This document shows positions 26,573 through 35,288 of a stretch of DNA of 64,000 nucleotides, piece by piece. Numbering within the stretch: position 1 is the stretch's first letter; each line of letters begins with the position of its first letter. Source of the DNA: Allobaculum stercoricanis DSM 13633 (lineage in GTDB: Bacteria > Bacillota_I > Bacilli_A > Erysipelotrichales > Erysipelotrichaceae); assembly GCF_000384195.1 (NCBI RefSeq), contig NZ_KB913034.1, positions 1,042,507-1,106,506 of the forward strand, in the 5' to 3' direction. The position numbers and the translations under genes are program-made. The notes under the pieces were generated by a model, which had not been told where the DNA came from, did not search any database, and saw only the letters and a list, made by a program, of their open reading frames with translations.

Positions 26573-27523
26573 ATGAAAGAACTGTGTCGGATTATTTTGG
26601 AATATGCATTACGAAAAAACGCAACAGACATCCACCTTGAAGCCAAAGAAGATTCTCTCGACATTTTATTGCGAACACCTCAAGGCTTAATCAAACTCGA
26701 TCAAGACATCATTCATCTCGATTTTTTAGAATACCTCAAATTCATATCCGGGATGGATTTATGTTTACCCTACAAGCCTCAATCAGGAGAATTTTCTTAT
26801 CAACTCCACCAAGGTCAAATGGATTGCCGTTTTTCCATGATGACAACGGATCAAGTCAAAACAGGCGTCATCCGTCTGTTACATTCTAGTCATCACTTTG
26901 CCCTCAATGATCTGTCTAGTGCAAGTCTTGCGATTACCAAGCTAAAAGCAATGAGTAACATTGAGCACGGATTAGTGATTAGTTGTGGACCAACTGGTTC
27001 AGGCAAATCAACTACTGTACATGCCTTACTCAATGAAATCTTGAATCATCAAAATCGAAAAATCGTGACCCTTGAAGATCCAATCGAAATTCAAGAATCG
27101 AAAATGATTCAAATCCAAGTCAACGATGCGCGCGGAATTACTTATGAAAACGGGATCGAAGAGCTCATGCGCCACGATCCAGATATTTTATTCTTTGGTG
27201 AATGTCGAACATCATACGCTGCAAAAATGGCTTTACGTGCCTCTTTAACGGGTCATTTAGTTTTTACTACGCTGCATTGCGGTAGTGGTAAAGAATGTCT
27301 TTATCGATTATTGGATTTAGGGGTAGATCGTGAAGAATTACGTTGCGTACTAAAAGGAATATTTGTCTGTCGACTTGAAAATGTTGGCAATAGAAAAGAG
27401 GGTGTTTATGAAATCTGGAACGAACAAGACATCGAAAGATTATTCGCAAATCCTTTGCAAGCGAATCCTGGACTTTCTTTTGAAACCTGTCGGGCACAAG
27501 CAGGATTATCCGATTATGACTGA
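26573..27523 (+). CDS. comGA: ComGA secretion-type ATPase
   Basis: A 316-residue GspE/PilB-family ATPase that drives assembly of the competence pseudopilus at the inner face of the membrane. ATDIHLE opens the N-terminal domain; Walker A GPTGSGKST is at 139-147; EDPIE gives the Asp box; Walker B reads PDILFFGECR; the His box is LVFTTLHC. It has no long N1 domain, as in Bacillus ComGA. TTGAGAGGC precedes the ATG. comGB overlaps its end by 8 bp. comGC-GG are not downstream but on the opposite strand 2.3 kb upstream. Confidence 0.92.
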   Translation: MKELCRIILEYALRKNATDIHLEAKEDSLDILLRTPQGLIKLDQDIIHLDFLEYLKFISGMDLCLPYKPQSGEFSYQLHQGQMDCRFSMMTTDQVKTGVIRLLHSSHHFALNDLSSASLAITKLKAMSNIEHGLVISCGPTGSGKSTTVHALLNEILNHQNRKIVTLEDPIEIQESKMIQIQVNDARGITYENGIEELMRHDPDILFFGECRTSYAAKMALRASLTGHLVFTTLHCGSGKECLYRLLDLGVDREELRCVLKGIFVCRLENVGNRKEGVYEIWNEQDIERLFANPLQANPGLSFETCRAQAGLSDYD

Positions 27524-28445
27524 AAATGAAATGGAGGTTTTCTCCTTACTAGAAAAAAATGGTTTACCATTTCAAGATGCGATTCATCTTTCCTTTCACC
27601 AACACGAATCTATTACCGATCTTTTACAAAAAGGTGTACCATTCTTTGAAATTGTTCACCATCAAAAAGGACGACGATTAAAGCGGATGGCTTCTTTGAT
27701 GGAGTACTTTTCCCTTTCACAAGCCGTACAATACGATCAAAAACTTCAACAAACTAGAGAGCTATTAACGAAAAAACTTCTCACGAATTCCCTCTATCCG
27801 TTATTTATTATGGCTTTTGCGAGCATTTTAATTTGGTTTTTCTCTAACAACATTCTGCCCGCCTTTAGTGCATTCGAACATGAAGACACCGCTTTACTCG
27901 ACGGTTTAAAAATTTTGAGTGGTTTATTTTGGTTTATCGTAGCCGTAATCGGCATATTGATTGCTTACTTTCTTTATACTAAACCGAATTATGCCTTGAT
28001 CTGGTCTTTATTGTTTAAGATTCCCCTTTTAAAAATATTATGTTCATGTGAGTGTGCTGCACTTTTTGAATGTACTCAAAATAGTGGCCTTGCGACAGTA
28101 CAAACGATCTCTTTTATGCAAAAAGCAACCGGATTTCCATTTGCCTCAATTCTTTCACGTCATTGGAATAAAAAACTCTCATTAGGATACTCTTTAATGA
28201 ATTGCATTCGTCAAGATAATCGTTTGGATGAATTGTTTGTTCGTTTTTTTGAGATTGGAAGTCAAGTTTCCATGATGGAAACTATGATGAAATCTTACCA
28301 AGAAAGCAGCTTACTCAAACTAGAGCGCATAACGAAGAAAATTTCCAACTATATTTTATATTTTGCCTATAGCTCTGTTGGTTTACTAGCAATTAGTGTC
28401 TATCAAATTATGCTTGCTCCATTGAATTTATTAGAATCATTTTAA
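27516..28445 (+). CDS. comGB: ComGB platform protein (type II secretion F family)
   Basis: A 309-residue polytopic membrane protein with two T2SF-like domains and three membrane helices (around residues 90-112, 138-160 and 280-300). It is the membrane platform on which the pseudopilus is built. I start it at ATG 27516, which overlaps the comGA stop (ATGACTGA); the frame is open 51 codons further upstream inside comGA. No pseudopilin gene follows: the next gene is on the other strand behind a strong hairpin. Confidence 0.87.
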   Translation: MTENEMEVFSLLEKNGLPFQDAIHLSFHQHESITDLLQKGVPFFEIVHHQKGRRLKRMASLMEYFSLSQAVQYDQKLQQTRELLTKKLLTNSLYPLFIMAFASILIWFFSNNILPAFSAFEHEDTALLDGLKILSGLFWFIVAVIGILIAYFLYTKPNYALIWSLLFKIPLLKILCSCECAALFECTQNSGLATVQTISFMQKATGFPFASILSRHWNKKLSLGYSLMNCIRQDNRLDELFVRFFEIGSQVSMMETMMKSYQESSLLKLERITKKISNYILYFAYSSVGLLAISVYQIMLAPLNLLESF

Positions 28446-28542
28446 TTGCTTCCGTATACTCCTTAATCCTCGCTCATCCACAAGAATCATTGGCTGTGCT
28501 TAATCATGATGTCTCTTCATTTTTTCTTATATTATTAATTAA

Positions 28543-28571
28543 GCGGCAGTGAGAATTTCTCAATCTGCCGC
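28543..28571. terminator. Stable hairpin between convergent comGB and HAD genes
   Basis: GCGGCAG/CTGCCGC enclosing TGAGAA/TTCTCA. It lies 8 bp past the HAD stop codon; the minus-strand tail is only TTAATTAAT, so it is a likely but not ideal terminator. Confidence 0.65.
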
Positions 28572-28578
28572 CATGATT

Positions 28579-29214
28579 CTAAATAAATGCCGTTAGATAA
28601 TCTGTAATGTAATAATCTGATATTTTCTGTATCTCTGTTTGGATTGATTCATACCCATCATGAACGCCTACAACAACAAATCCTTCATTCTTTGCGGTCA
28701 CCAAAGCATGATAAGCATCCTCAAATACAAGTGTTTCCTGTTTTTCAGTTTTTAAATATTCAAGAGCTTTTAGGTAAATCTTTGGGTTAGTTTTACCTGA
28801 TCCAACATCTTGAGTTGTAACGATTTGTATAAAATAATCACGTACATGCAAACGAAGCAATGCTTCGTGCGCTAATTGTTTATCCATAGCAGTAGCGATG
28901 CACATCTTAATTTGATTTTGGGAAAACTTTTCGAGTAGTTCTACAACGCCCTTTTTTAATGGAACTTCGTTTCGGTAAAAATCACTTAGCATATCGTTAA
29001 TACCATTTATGATTTCACTTATTGATAAAGTGACACCATAATGACTACGGTAGTACTCAGCCGACTCCTCTAAGGTAAACGTTTCAAATGTTTCTGCTAA
29101 GTTTTCTTTTGGTTCAATTCCTAAAGAGAGTAAATAATCGTTCCCGATTGTACTCCAAATAGACATTGAATCAAAAAGCGTTCCATCCAGATCAAAAATC
29201 GCTCCTTTGATCAT
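28579..29214 (-). CDS. HAD-superfamily phosphatase (beta-PGM-like), coupled to thiE
   Basis: A 211-residue cytosolic hydrolase with motif I DLDGTLFDS, motif II region CIATAMDKQ, the conserved K in GSGKTNP and motif IV VFEDAYHA. The small helical cap is of the beta-phosphoglucomutase/phosphatase type. Its ATG overlaps the thiE stop codon (ATGA), so it is translationally coupled to thiE and sits under the same TPP riboswitch. A role in dephosphorylating a thiamine-pathway phosphate is inferred from this context alone; the catalytic fold is general. Confidence 0.85.
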   Translation of the reverse strand: MIKGAIFDLDGTLFDSMSIWSTIGNDYLLSLGIEPKENLAETFETFTLEESAEYYRSHYGVTLSISEIINGINDMLSDFYRNEVPLKKGVVELLEKFSQNQIKMCIATAMDKQLAHEALLRLHVRDYFIQIVTTQDVGSGKTNPKIYLKALEYLKTEKQETLVFEDAYHALVTAKNEGFVVVGVHDGYESIQTEIQKISDYYITDYLTAFI

Positions 29215-29852
29215 CTAGTGACCACCTGTTGGGTGAGTATTTTGAGTTCTGATGTTTCCTTGCAAATGTCTTTTGCGGCGAATATTGCACTGATTACGGC
29301 AATCCCAGAGATACCACTTCCTGCTAATTCTAAAACATTAGATTTGTTGATCCCACCAATAGCAACCACAGGAATAGTCACCACGTCACAGATTGCTTTG
29401 AGCGCTTCAAAACTGATCACACTCGCATTAGCTTTCGATCCGGTATGAAAGACAGCACCAACACCAAGATAGTCAGCTCCACGCTCTTGAGCAAGAAGAG
29501 CTTGCTCGACAGTTTGTACAGTTACGCCAAGGATTTTATCCTCGCCAATTCGAGCACGGACGTCACCGGCTTCCATATCTAGTTGGCCGACATGAACACC
29601 ATCTGCATTCATTTGACAAGCGATATCTACGTTATCATTGATCACAAATGGAACGTGATATTTTTCGCAAAGTTTTTGTAGTCTGGTCGCTTCTGCAAAA
29701 AAATCATCATCATTTAGTTCTTTTTCTCGTAATTGTAAAAAGGTCGCTCCTCCTTGAAGCGCTTCTTCAACTTGTTCATCAAGTGTCTGATTACCAAGCC
29801 ACGCCCGATCCGTAACGGCGTACAATAGCATATCATCGTTATTGAATTTCAT
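29211..29852 (-). CDS. thiE: Thiamine-phosphate synthase
   Basis: Joins HMP-pyrophosphate and thiazole phosphate to thiamine phosphate. A 213-residue TIM barrel with the family pattern: TDR near the start, LQLREKEL, VINDNVDIA, DGVHVGQLD, GVTVQT, YLGVGAVFHTGSK, and VVAIGGI near the end. GGAGC precedes the ATG ending at 29852. It is preceded by a TPP riboswitch with its own terminator, and followed by a coupled HAD phosphatase. No thiD, thiM or thiG is in the window. Confidence 0.95.
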   Translation of the reverse strand: MKFNNDDMLLYAVTDRAWLGNQTLDEQVEEALQGGATFLQLREKELNDDDFFAEATRLQKLCEKYHVPFVINDNVDIACQMNADGVHVGQLDMEAGDVRARIGEDKILGVTVQTVEQALLAQERGADYLGVGAVFHTGSKANASVISFEALKAICDVVTIPVVAIGGINKSNVLELAGSGISGIAVISAIFAAKDICKETSELKILTQQVVTR

Positions 29853-29900
29853 ATTTTGCTCCTTTATCTAATGATTATTCAGCAGGAGACAGAATGTAAA

Positions 29901-30051
29901 AAATGGAAGGCACCTTTTTGGGTAACTTCCATTTGCGTACACGATCTCTCAAGCGTCCCTACGTTGGCATTATCCAAATCAGGTTAATGGGTCGAAGGTC
30001 CTACCTTCCTCTCAGCCTGTTTGCATATCTTTATGCATCAAGCTCCCCGCT
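29901..30051 (-). promoter_or_regulatory. TPP riboswitch with terminator, controlling thiE
   Basis: On the minus strand from 30051: GCGGGGAGC, then GGCTGAGAGGA, then GACCC, AACCTGATTTGGATAATGCC and AACGTAGGGA, the conserved thi-box elements. After the aptamer a stem AAATGGAAG/CTTCCATTT (29901-29934) with a T run forms the expression-platform terminator. TPP binding should cause premature termination. Confidence 0.96.
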
Positions 30052-30178
30052 GTTTAATTATGAAGTCATTATATACACTATCAATAAAACATCAAGAAGA
30101 AACAATGTATAGCCAAATTACAGACTGAGTGTTGTACACGTTCTACTTTCTAATTCTTAATGAAGTACGGTAGATTTT

Positions 30179-30808
30179 TTAGAACATGTTATGAACGAAA
30201 TAAGGGTTTTGCGCTTTTTCAATTTCCAAAGTAGATGAAGCTCCATGTCCTGGATAAATCGTATAATTCGTTTTAAACGATTTAATGAACTTTAATGAGT
30301 TTTTCATCTGTTTATCCGATCCACTTGGCAAATCTGTTCGGCCAATAGATCCTTGAAATAGGGTGTCTCCTGTAAATAAGTCATTATCAATGGCGAAGAT
30401 CATCGAACCGATAGAATGACCTGGCGTGTAATAAGCTTTGACTTCAAACGTTCCAATTGTATTTGTTCCAATCACTAGTGCTTTAGGCTGAGTATGAATA
30501 ACAATTTCTGGCACGCCCATAAAGACAGCTGAAGCATTCTTTGTTGAATCACTTAAAAAATCGAATTCTTTTTCGCAAATATATACGTCAGCATTGAAAT
30601 TTTTAGCGAGTTGGTCGACTGCAGCAATGTGATCAAAATGGGCATGTGTTAAAAGAATGCCATCTACTTCTACACATAATGAATTAATTGTCTTAGTTAG
30701 AGTTTTAGCATCATCACCTGGATCAATAATTAAACAATGATTTTGATCATTAATCACAAAATAGCAGTTTGCCATTACAGGACCGACTGGTTTACAAATT
30801 ACTTTCAT
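30179..30808 (-). CDS. Metallo-beta-lactamase-fold hydrolase (GloB/YqgX-like)
   Basis: A 209-residue hydrolase. The metal-binding THAHFDH motif gives H55, H57, D59 and H60; further ligands appear in TPGHS, FTGDTLF and YPGHG. The short form without the C-terminal glyoxalase II domain matches YqgX-type proteins, likely thioester hydrolases. A GAAAGG site precedes the ATG. A TATAAT at 30877-30882 (minus strand) may be its -10. Substrate unknown. Confidence 0.88.
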   Translation of the reverse strand: MKVICKPVGPVMANCYFVINDQNHCLIIDPGDDAKTLTKTINSLCVEVDGILLTHAHFDHIAAVDQLAKNFNADVYICEKEFDFLSDSTKNASAVFMGVPEIVIHTQPKALVIGTNTIGTFEVKAYYTPGHSIGSMIFAIDNDLFTGDTLFQGSIGRTDLPSGSDKQMKNSLKFIKSFKTNYTIYPGHGASSTLEIEKAQNPYFVHNMF

Positions 30809-30962
30809 AGAAAACCTTTCTGTTTATCGTTCGATTTTTATATATCGAATTCAGTTGGACTAAATTACGTATTCATATTATACGGAATTAGGTTAAAACC
30901 CGAATATAAATTGCTCGATGAGTTTGGTTCAAGCCCATTACAACCAAGCGAATTTTGGGTAC

Positions 30963-31013
30963 AAAAAAAGCTTTCTATCCGTTTGGGCGAGGTGCCTGAC
31001 CAAATAAGAAAGC
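30963..31013 (-). terminator. Second terminator-like hairpin downstream of rpmG
   Basis: On the minus strand GCTTTCT (31013-31007) pairs with AGAAAGC (30976-30970), with an inner ATTTGG/CCCAAA helix, followed by seven T residues. It lies directly behind the rpmG terminator, forming a tandem pair or a short terminated RNA. Confidence 0.65.
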
Positions 31014-31039
31014 CAAAAAAAGAGCTGCAAAATTGCAGC
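31014..31039 (-). terminator. Intrinsic terminator of rpmG
   Basis: GCTGCAA/TTGCAGC stem followed on the minus strand by TCTTTTTTT, only 3 bp past the stop codon. Confidence 0.88.
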
Positions 31040-31041
31040 GA

Positions 31042-31191
31042 TTATCTTTTCTCTTTATGCTCTGTCATTTTATTGCATTTAGGGCAGTATTTTTTAATAT
31101 TCATGCGATCCGGATGTTTTTTCTTATTCCGAGTGCCGATATAGTTTTCATTTCCACATTCAGAGCATTTGAAAGTGATGCGGTCTCTCAT
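31042..31191 (-). CDS. rpmG: 50S ribosomal protein L33 (bL33)
   Basis: A 49-residue protein starting MRDRITFKCSECGNENY and ending KMTEHKEKR, a clear bL33. Both zinc-ribbon pairs are present (C9/C12 and C36/C39), so this is the zinc-binding C+ form. GGAGGGAAGACA precedes the ATG at 31191. It is short but unmistakable; the terminator follows at once. In Firmicutes rpmG often lies by secE/nusG or elsewhere alone; here it is alone. Confidence 0.95.
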   Translation of the reverse strand: MRDRITFKCSECGNENYIGTRNKKKHPDRMNIKKYCPKCNKMTEHKEKR

Positions 31192-31334
31192 TGTCTTCCC
31201 TCCTCGCTCATTTGCTTGTGAGATTATAACACATCCATATAATCCGTTTCAACAAATCCCAAATCAAAAGAACAAGTAGATTCTAAATTAAATCTATTTT
31301 TTATGCTCTTATTTACTGAAAGCGAATAAAAATT

Positions 31335-31391
31335 CAAAAAACAGCGTACAAAGCGCGATCGATGATGATCGAATTTGCTTCCATACGCTGT
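31335..31391 (-). terminator. Intrinsic terminator of the PBP gene
   Basis: ACAGCGTA (31341-31348) pairs with TACGCTGT (31384-31391); six T residues follow on the minus strand. Confidence 0.88.
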
Positions 31392-31400
31392 GCAATTCAT

Positions 31401-33464
31401 TTACTTTTCTTCAGGATACTTTTCAAAATAGCGATCTAAAACTGGTCCCATCACTTCTGTAGTACATACGTTACCCGACAATGCCTGGCTGTTGACTGAT
31501 GAAGTTGGTGCTGAACAAGCAAAAGATACAGTAGGTTTCGAAGCTGGTGCATAACCGACTAAGTTTGCGGTTGTCCATTCATTAACCTCTGCTGTACCGG
31601 TTTTTGCTGAAACTTCGTGCTCATTTGCATATAATGGATCCCCACAGTTTTTGTCAGCGACACAAGCTCTAAATCCTTGTTGAACGCGATTTAAATATTC
31701 GGTATTTTCACTTGGTAGTTCTTGTTTTAATTTCACTTCATTAATATCAAAGATTTGATCACCATTCACTTCTTTTACATATTGTAAAAAGCGTGGTTGA
31801 TACATCTTACCACCTGTTGCAACGACTCCTGCATATTGCATCAATTGAACAGGAGTATATGTATCTAACTGACCAATGGAATAGTTCAAGATCATTCCTG
31901 CTGTGTTGTTTCCAGCAGCATAAACATTGATTTCATTCGGAACATCTAATCCCGTTTCATTCCCCAAACCAAACATCGAATAGTATTGGCGCATTTTATT
32001 CATGGTTCCCGAAACATCAGTAATACCTAGTGGTTGACCTGAAACATATTGATAGCCACCCAAACGCATCGCAATATTAAACATATAAACGTTTGAGGAT
32101 ACTGATAGAGCAGAGACATCGTCAACTAAGCCATGATTGGTGAATGAACCAAGTAATTCACCACCGATATTGAGTACTTCGTCGTTAATCACTTCTCCAG
32201 GAGTAACAACGCCTTCAGATAATCCCATATAAACGGTAACCCCTTTGACACAACTTCCCGGATTGACTAAAGACGTATAGTTTCCTGAAGCATAATAGGA
32301 TAACTGTTTAGTTTCTGGATCCATCAAATATCCGGATAATGCCAAGACATCACCAGTATTTGGATTTTCTAGACACGTAAATAGTGAATAAAAGTTTTCA
32401 CGATTCTCTGTTCCACCAAGACGAGTCAATACATCTTTTAAAACTGCATCTACATCTTGTTGTAAATCTATATCGATTGAAAGATGAATATCATGTCCTT
32501 TTACGGCAGGTTGGATAATTTCTTTACGAGCTAATCCATTCGATTCATAAGTGATTTTCGCAATTTCGCTTGTCCCACTTAAAATATCGTTATATTGATA
32601 TTCCAAACCACTTCGTCCAACTTGGGCATTGAGTTGAAAACCTTTTGCTAAATATTCTTCCGCTAAATTCTCTGGTAACCCTTCTGTTGAAGTCGTTACA
32701 GAGCCTATAACATCACTTAACGTTTGACCATAAGGGTATTCGCGTTTCCACCCATTGAAGTCGACATCAAAACCTGGAAATTCCAATTTATGTTCAATAA
32801 GATATGCGGAATCTTCATCTCCGATATCTTCGATAATGACACTTGCCTGTCCGGTAGAAGCATTACTTGCCATTCGTTCATAAACAGCCGCTTGAATCAA
32901 ATCACGTGTTTCTACAGAATTGATCTTTTCATCATTAATTGCAGCAAGCTGGATTTGGCGAAGTTTAGAGGAAGTCATCTCACCGGCTTGGTATTGAGCT
33001 TTTTCTTCTTCTGTTAACAAATCCATTCCGTTGTATGCCGGATCACTTGTTTCTAATAAAGAAGCATAGCGCAAGTAAGCATCTTTAAGCTCTGATTGGG
33101 TAAAATCTTCTTTTTTCAATTCGAATACAGTTCCAACACGATCGGCATAAATCAAAAGATCTTCATAATCAACGTTATTTGGCGTAATAAAAACCATGTT
33201 ATGGCAAGGTACAGTTTTTGCGAGAACACGGCCTTTGCAATCATAAATTTGCCCACGAGGTGCAGTTGTATACTGCTTGATCGACGTGTAATCATCTTGT
33301 TTGGCTAAATAAGCAGCATGTTCAAACGCTTGGATATCCACAAGACGAACAACCATGACAAGAAACATGGAGACAATAACTAATGCTAAAACCAAAATAC
33401 GATTCGATACAACGCGCTGCGTTCCATCTTGTTGTTCTTTCTGTTTGAAATAAGGTCTTTTCAT
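31401..33464 (-). CDS. Class B penicillin-binding protein (PBP2/FtsI type transpeptidase)
   Basis: A 687-residue bitopic membrane protein that cross-links peptidoglycan. A short cytoplasmic tail precedes one membrane helix (about residues 23-42). The dimerisation domain starts at APRGQIYDCKGRVLA (68-82). The transpeptidase motifs are S404-CVK (SxxK), S456-SN (SxN) and K621-TG. The SxxK box reads PGSCVK instead of the common PGSTFK. There are extra sequences at 120-230. No division or shape genes (rodA, mreBCD, ftsL) are adjacent, so PBP2 versus PBP3 role is undecided. A GAAAGGGGAC site precedes the ATG. Confidence 0.9.
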   Translation of the reverse strand: MKRPYFKQKEQQDGTQRVVSNRILVLALVIVSMFLVMVVRLVDIQAFEHAAYLAKQDDYTSIKQYTTAPRGQIYDCKGRVLAKTVPCHNMVFITPNNVDYEDLLIYADRVGTVFELKKEDFTQSELKDAYLRYASLLETSDPAYNGMDLLTEEEKAQYQAGEMTSSKLRQIQLAAINDEKINSVETRDLIQAAVYERMASNASTGQASVIIEDIGDEDSAYLIEHKLEFPGFDVDFNGWKREYPYGQTLSDVIGSVTTSTEGLPENLAEEYLAKGFQLNAQVGRSGLEYQYNDILSGTSEIAKITYESNGLARKEIIQPAVKGHDIHLSIDIDLQQDVDAVLKDVLTRLGGTENRENFYSLFTCLENPNTGDVLALSGYLMDPETKQLSYYASGNYTSLVNPGSCVKGVTVYMGLSEGVVTPGEVINDEVLNIGGELLGSFTNHGLVDDVSALSVSSNVYMFNIAMRLGGYQYVSGQPLGITDVSGTMNKMRQYYSMFGLGNETGLDVPNEINVYAAGNNTAGMILNYSIGQLDTYTPVQLMQYAGVVATGGKMYQPRFLQYVKEVNGDQIFDINEVKLKQELPSENTEYLNRVQQGFRACVADKNCGDPLYANEHEVSAKTGTAEVNEWTTANLVGYAPASKPTVSFACSAPTSSVNSQALSGNVCTTEVMGPVLDRYFEKYPEEK

Positions 33465-33583
33465 ATCTGTCCCCTTTCATCCTGTGATTATAACAAATCT
33501 AATTCATGAATCATACAAAAGGCCATTTAACCAAAGATTAAAACAAACTCAAAACACAAAAGGTTAGATCACAACTAAGTATA

Positions 33584-33625
33584 TAAAAAGCTAGCAATTC
33601 CCTTTAATCAAAGTTTTGCTAGCTA
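33584..33625 (-). terminator. Intrinsic terminator of the YitT gene
   Basis: AGCTAGCAA/TTGCTAGCT stem (33589-33597 and 33616-33624) followed by TTTTTATAT on the minus strand. Confidence 0.85.
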
Positions 33626-33650
33626 TTCTGTTTAAAGATGTCATTCAATT

Positions 33651-34529
33651 TTAGATTGGCTTTTCAAAGAAGTTTCCATAGAAACTCAATGATCGATAAA
33701 CGTTAATCAAACAATTTTTATCTGCTTTTTCAATCGCATGACAAACTGGTGTTAATTCAAATGCCGAAATCGTAGATTTACAAATATAATACTTTTCCCC
33801 TTTGAAAGCCCCTGTACATTCAATAACTGACATTCCATGGCGAACAGTACTCATAAAAGCATCGATGATAATTTTAGGGTCTTTACAAGTGACTTCAATT
33901 GAAACACGTTGATAACGTTTATATGTTTTATTGATAACTGTAGTCGATAAAAATTGGAAAATAATTGAATATGCACAATAAATCCAGCCAAATCCCATTC
34001 CATATGCAATATACATACAGCAGTTAAAATAAAACACAATATTGAAGATTGAGCGGTGGATTTTTTTTGCAACATATTGCGCAATAAAATCAGTTCCGCC
34101 AGTTGAACCTCCAGAAGTTAATGCCAGTGAGCAAGAAAAGCCCCATAAGATTCCACCAAACAACAAGTTAACCGTAACATCATAGAAGAACGGTTCAAAG
34201 TGAAAGATCGTTAAAAACACAGATACACTCACGAATTGAATCGCTGATAAAACTACAAACCGTTTAGAAATTGCTTTTGCACAAAATAGAGCAACTGGTA
34301 AGTTTAGTAAAATAATCAAAAATGATGTTGACCACTCCATGCCCATCGCCGAGCCAATTCGACTCATAAATAAAGCAATCCCTGTGAATCCACCAGAGAT
34401 CAAATTACAAGGATTCATAAAGACCTGCATAATATAGCTTTGTAAAAATGCAGATAATAAAACTTTAATGACCGAGATCACAAACGATATCTTCGGATTA
34501 TCCTCCAATTTTTGGTAAAACTCGTACAT
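33651..34529 (-). CDS. YitT family membrane protein (DUF161 + DUF2179)
   Basis: A 292-residue protein with five to six membrane helices (residues about 15-190) carrying SGGFTGIALF and the SGGSTGGTDFIAQYVA signature, followed by a cytosolic DUF2179 domain (about 205-290). Family function is not established; transport is suspected. I start at the ATG ending at 34529 because GGGGGAGGA lies 6 bp upstream; an in-frame TTG two codons earlier is less likely. Monocistronic. Confidence 0.88.
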   Translation of the reverse strand: MYEFYQKLEDNPKISFVISVIKVLLSAFLQSYIMQVFMNPCNLISGGFTGIALFMSRIGSAMGMEWSTSFLIILLNLPVALFCAKAISKRFVVLSAIQFVSVSVFLTIFHFEPFFYDVTVNLLFGGILWGFSCSLALTSGGSTGGTDFIAQYVAKKIHRSIFNIVFYFNCCMYIAYGMGFGWIYCAYSIIFQFLSTTVINKTYKRYQRVSIEVTCKDPKIIIDAFMSTVRHGMSVIECTGAFKGEKYYICKSTISAFELTPVCHAIEKADKNCLINVYRSLSFYGNFFEKPI

Positions 34530-34790
34530 ATTCAATCCTCCCCCGTCTTTTTCTCTAATTCTATTCTAACTCGATATCTTGCTTATTCAACGAAAGCAAG
34601 ATCAGCACGCTAGTTTTCGAAAATTCAGATCAAACAAAACAAACTCATTTTTCTATGATCATCTTAGTCGAAAAAGTGCTAGATTCTATTCATTCTAATT
34701 TCCTCGCTTATTTCCTAGCCTTGTTTTTCATTGATTGAACAAATACTTTGATCTTCCCGTCATCCAATTTCAAAAGGAATTTTGAAAAAA

Positions 34791-34820
34791 GAAAAACCGA
34801 TAGGTTTAAAACCTATCGGT
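34791..34820 (-). terminator. Intrinsic terminator of the first tRNA-Leu
   Basis: ACCGATAGG/CCTATCGGT stem with central TTT/AAA, followed on the minus strand by TTTTTC. It lies 11 bp beyond the tRNA 3' end. Confidence 0.88.
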
Positions 34821-34831
34821 AAATATACAAA

Positions 34832-34919
34832 TGGTGGGAACGGAGGGAATCGAACCCTCACGGCCGCAATGGCCGACGGATTTTAAGTCCGTTGCGTCTA
34901 CCTGTTCCGCCACGATCCC
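34832..34919 (-). tRNA. tRNA-Leu (anticodon UAA), copy 1
   Basis: 88 nt with encoded CCA. The anticodon loop CTTAAAA gives UAA; D-loop AACAGGTAGA; a class II variable arm (GGCCATTGCGGCC region); T-loop TTCGATT. The acceptor stem pairs GGGATCG with CGTTCCC, leaving a U-U mismatch at pair 5-68. It is identical to the copy at 35122-35209, from which it is separated by a terminator. Confidence 0.95.
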
Positions 34920-35080
34920 AAATAAATTGTATTTGTCGATATCAATCAATTTTCAATCATTTGTTAATGACCAACCCAATGAATGAGTACTTGTTCATTA
35001 TACATGAATCATTCTTCAGGTCAACAATAAATTTCGATTTTATTAAAATTAATTGTTAGCTCGAAATTCGTTCAAGTAAG

Positions 35081-35111
35081 AAAAAACTCGATAGATATAT
35101 CCTATCGAGTT
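35081..35111 (-). terminator. Intrinsic terminator of the tRNA-Cys/tRNA-Leu unit
   Basis: ACTCGATAG (35086-35094) pairs with CTATCGAGT (35102-35110), followed on the minus strand by TTTTTTC. Confidence 0.88.
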
Positions 35112-35121
35112 AATTAACAAA

Positions 35122-35209
35122 TGGTGGGAACGGAGGGAATCGAACCCTCACGGCCGCAATGGCCGACGGATTTTAAGTCCGTTGCGTCTACCTGTTCCGC
35201 CACGATCCC
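35122..35209 (-). tRNA. tRNA-Leu (anticodon UAA), copy 2
   Basis: Identical over its 88 nt to the copy at 34832-34919, with encoded CCA and the same acceptor U-U mismatch. It follows tRNA-Cys after 4 bp, so both are probably processed from one transcript. Confidence 0.95.
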
Positions 35210-35213
35210 ATGA

Positions 35214-35288
35214 TGGAGGTTCCGGTCGGAGTCGAACCGACGGTCACAGAGTTGCAGTCTGTTGCCTTAGCCACTTGGCTACGGAACC
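35214..35288 (-). tRNA. tRNA-Cys (anticodon GCA)
   Basis: 75 nt with encoded CCA. The acceptor GGTTCCG pairs with CGGAACC, the anticodon loop CTGCAAC gives GCA, and the T arm has TTCGACT. First gene of the Cys-Leu tRNA unit on the minus strand. Confidence 0.95.

Noticed and set aside
34832..35288. tRNA cluster as a phage or island attachment site
   Set aside because: No integrase is nearby and no partial tRNA repeat is seen beyond the complete second tRNA-Leu copy; flanking genes look like ordinary chromosome.
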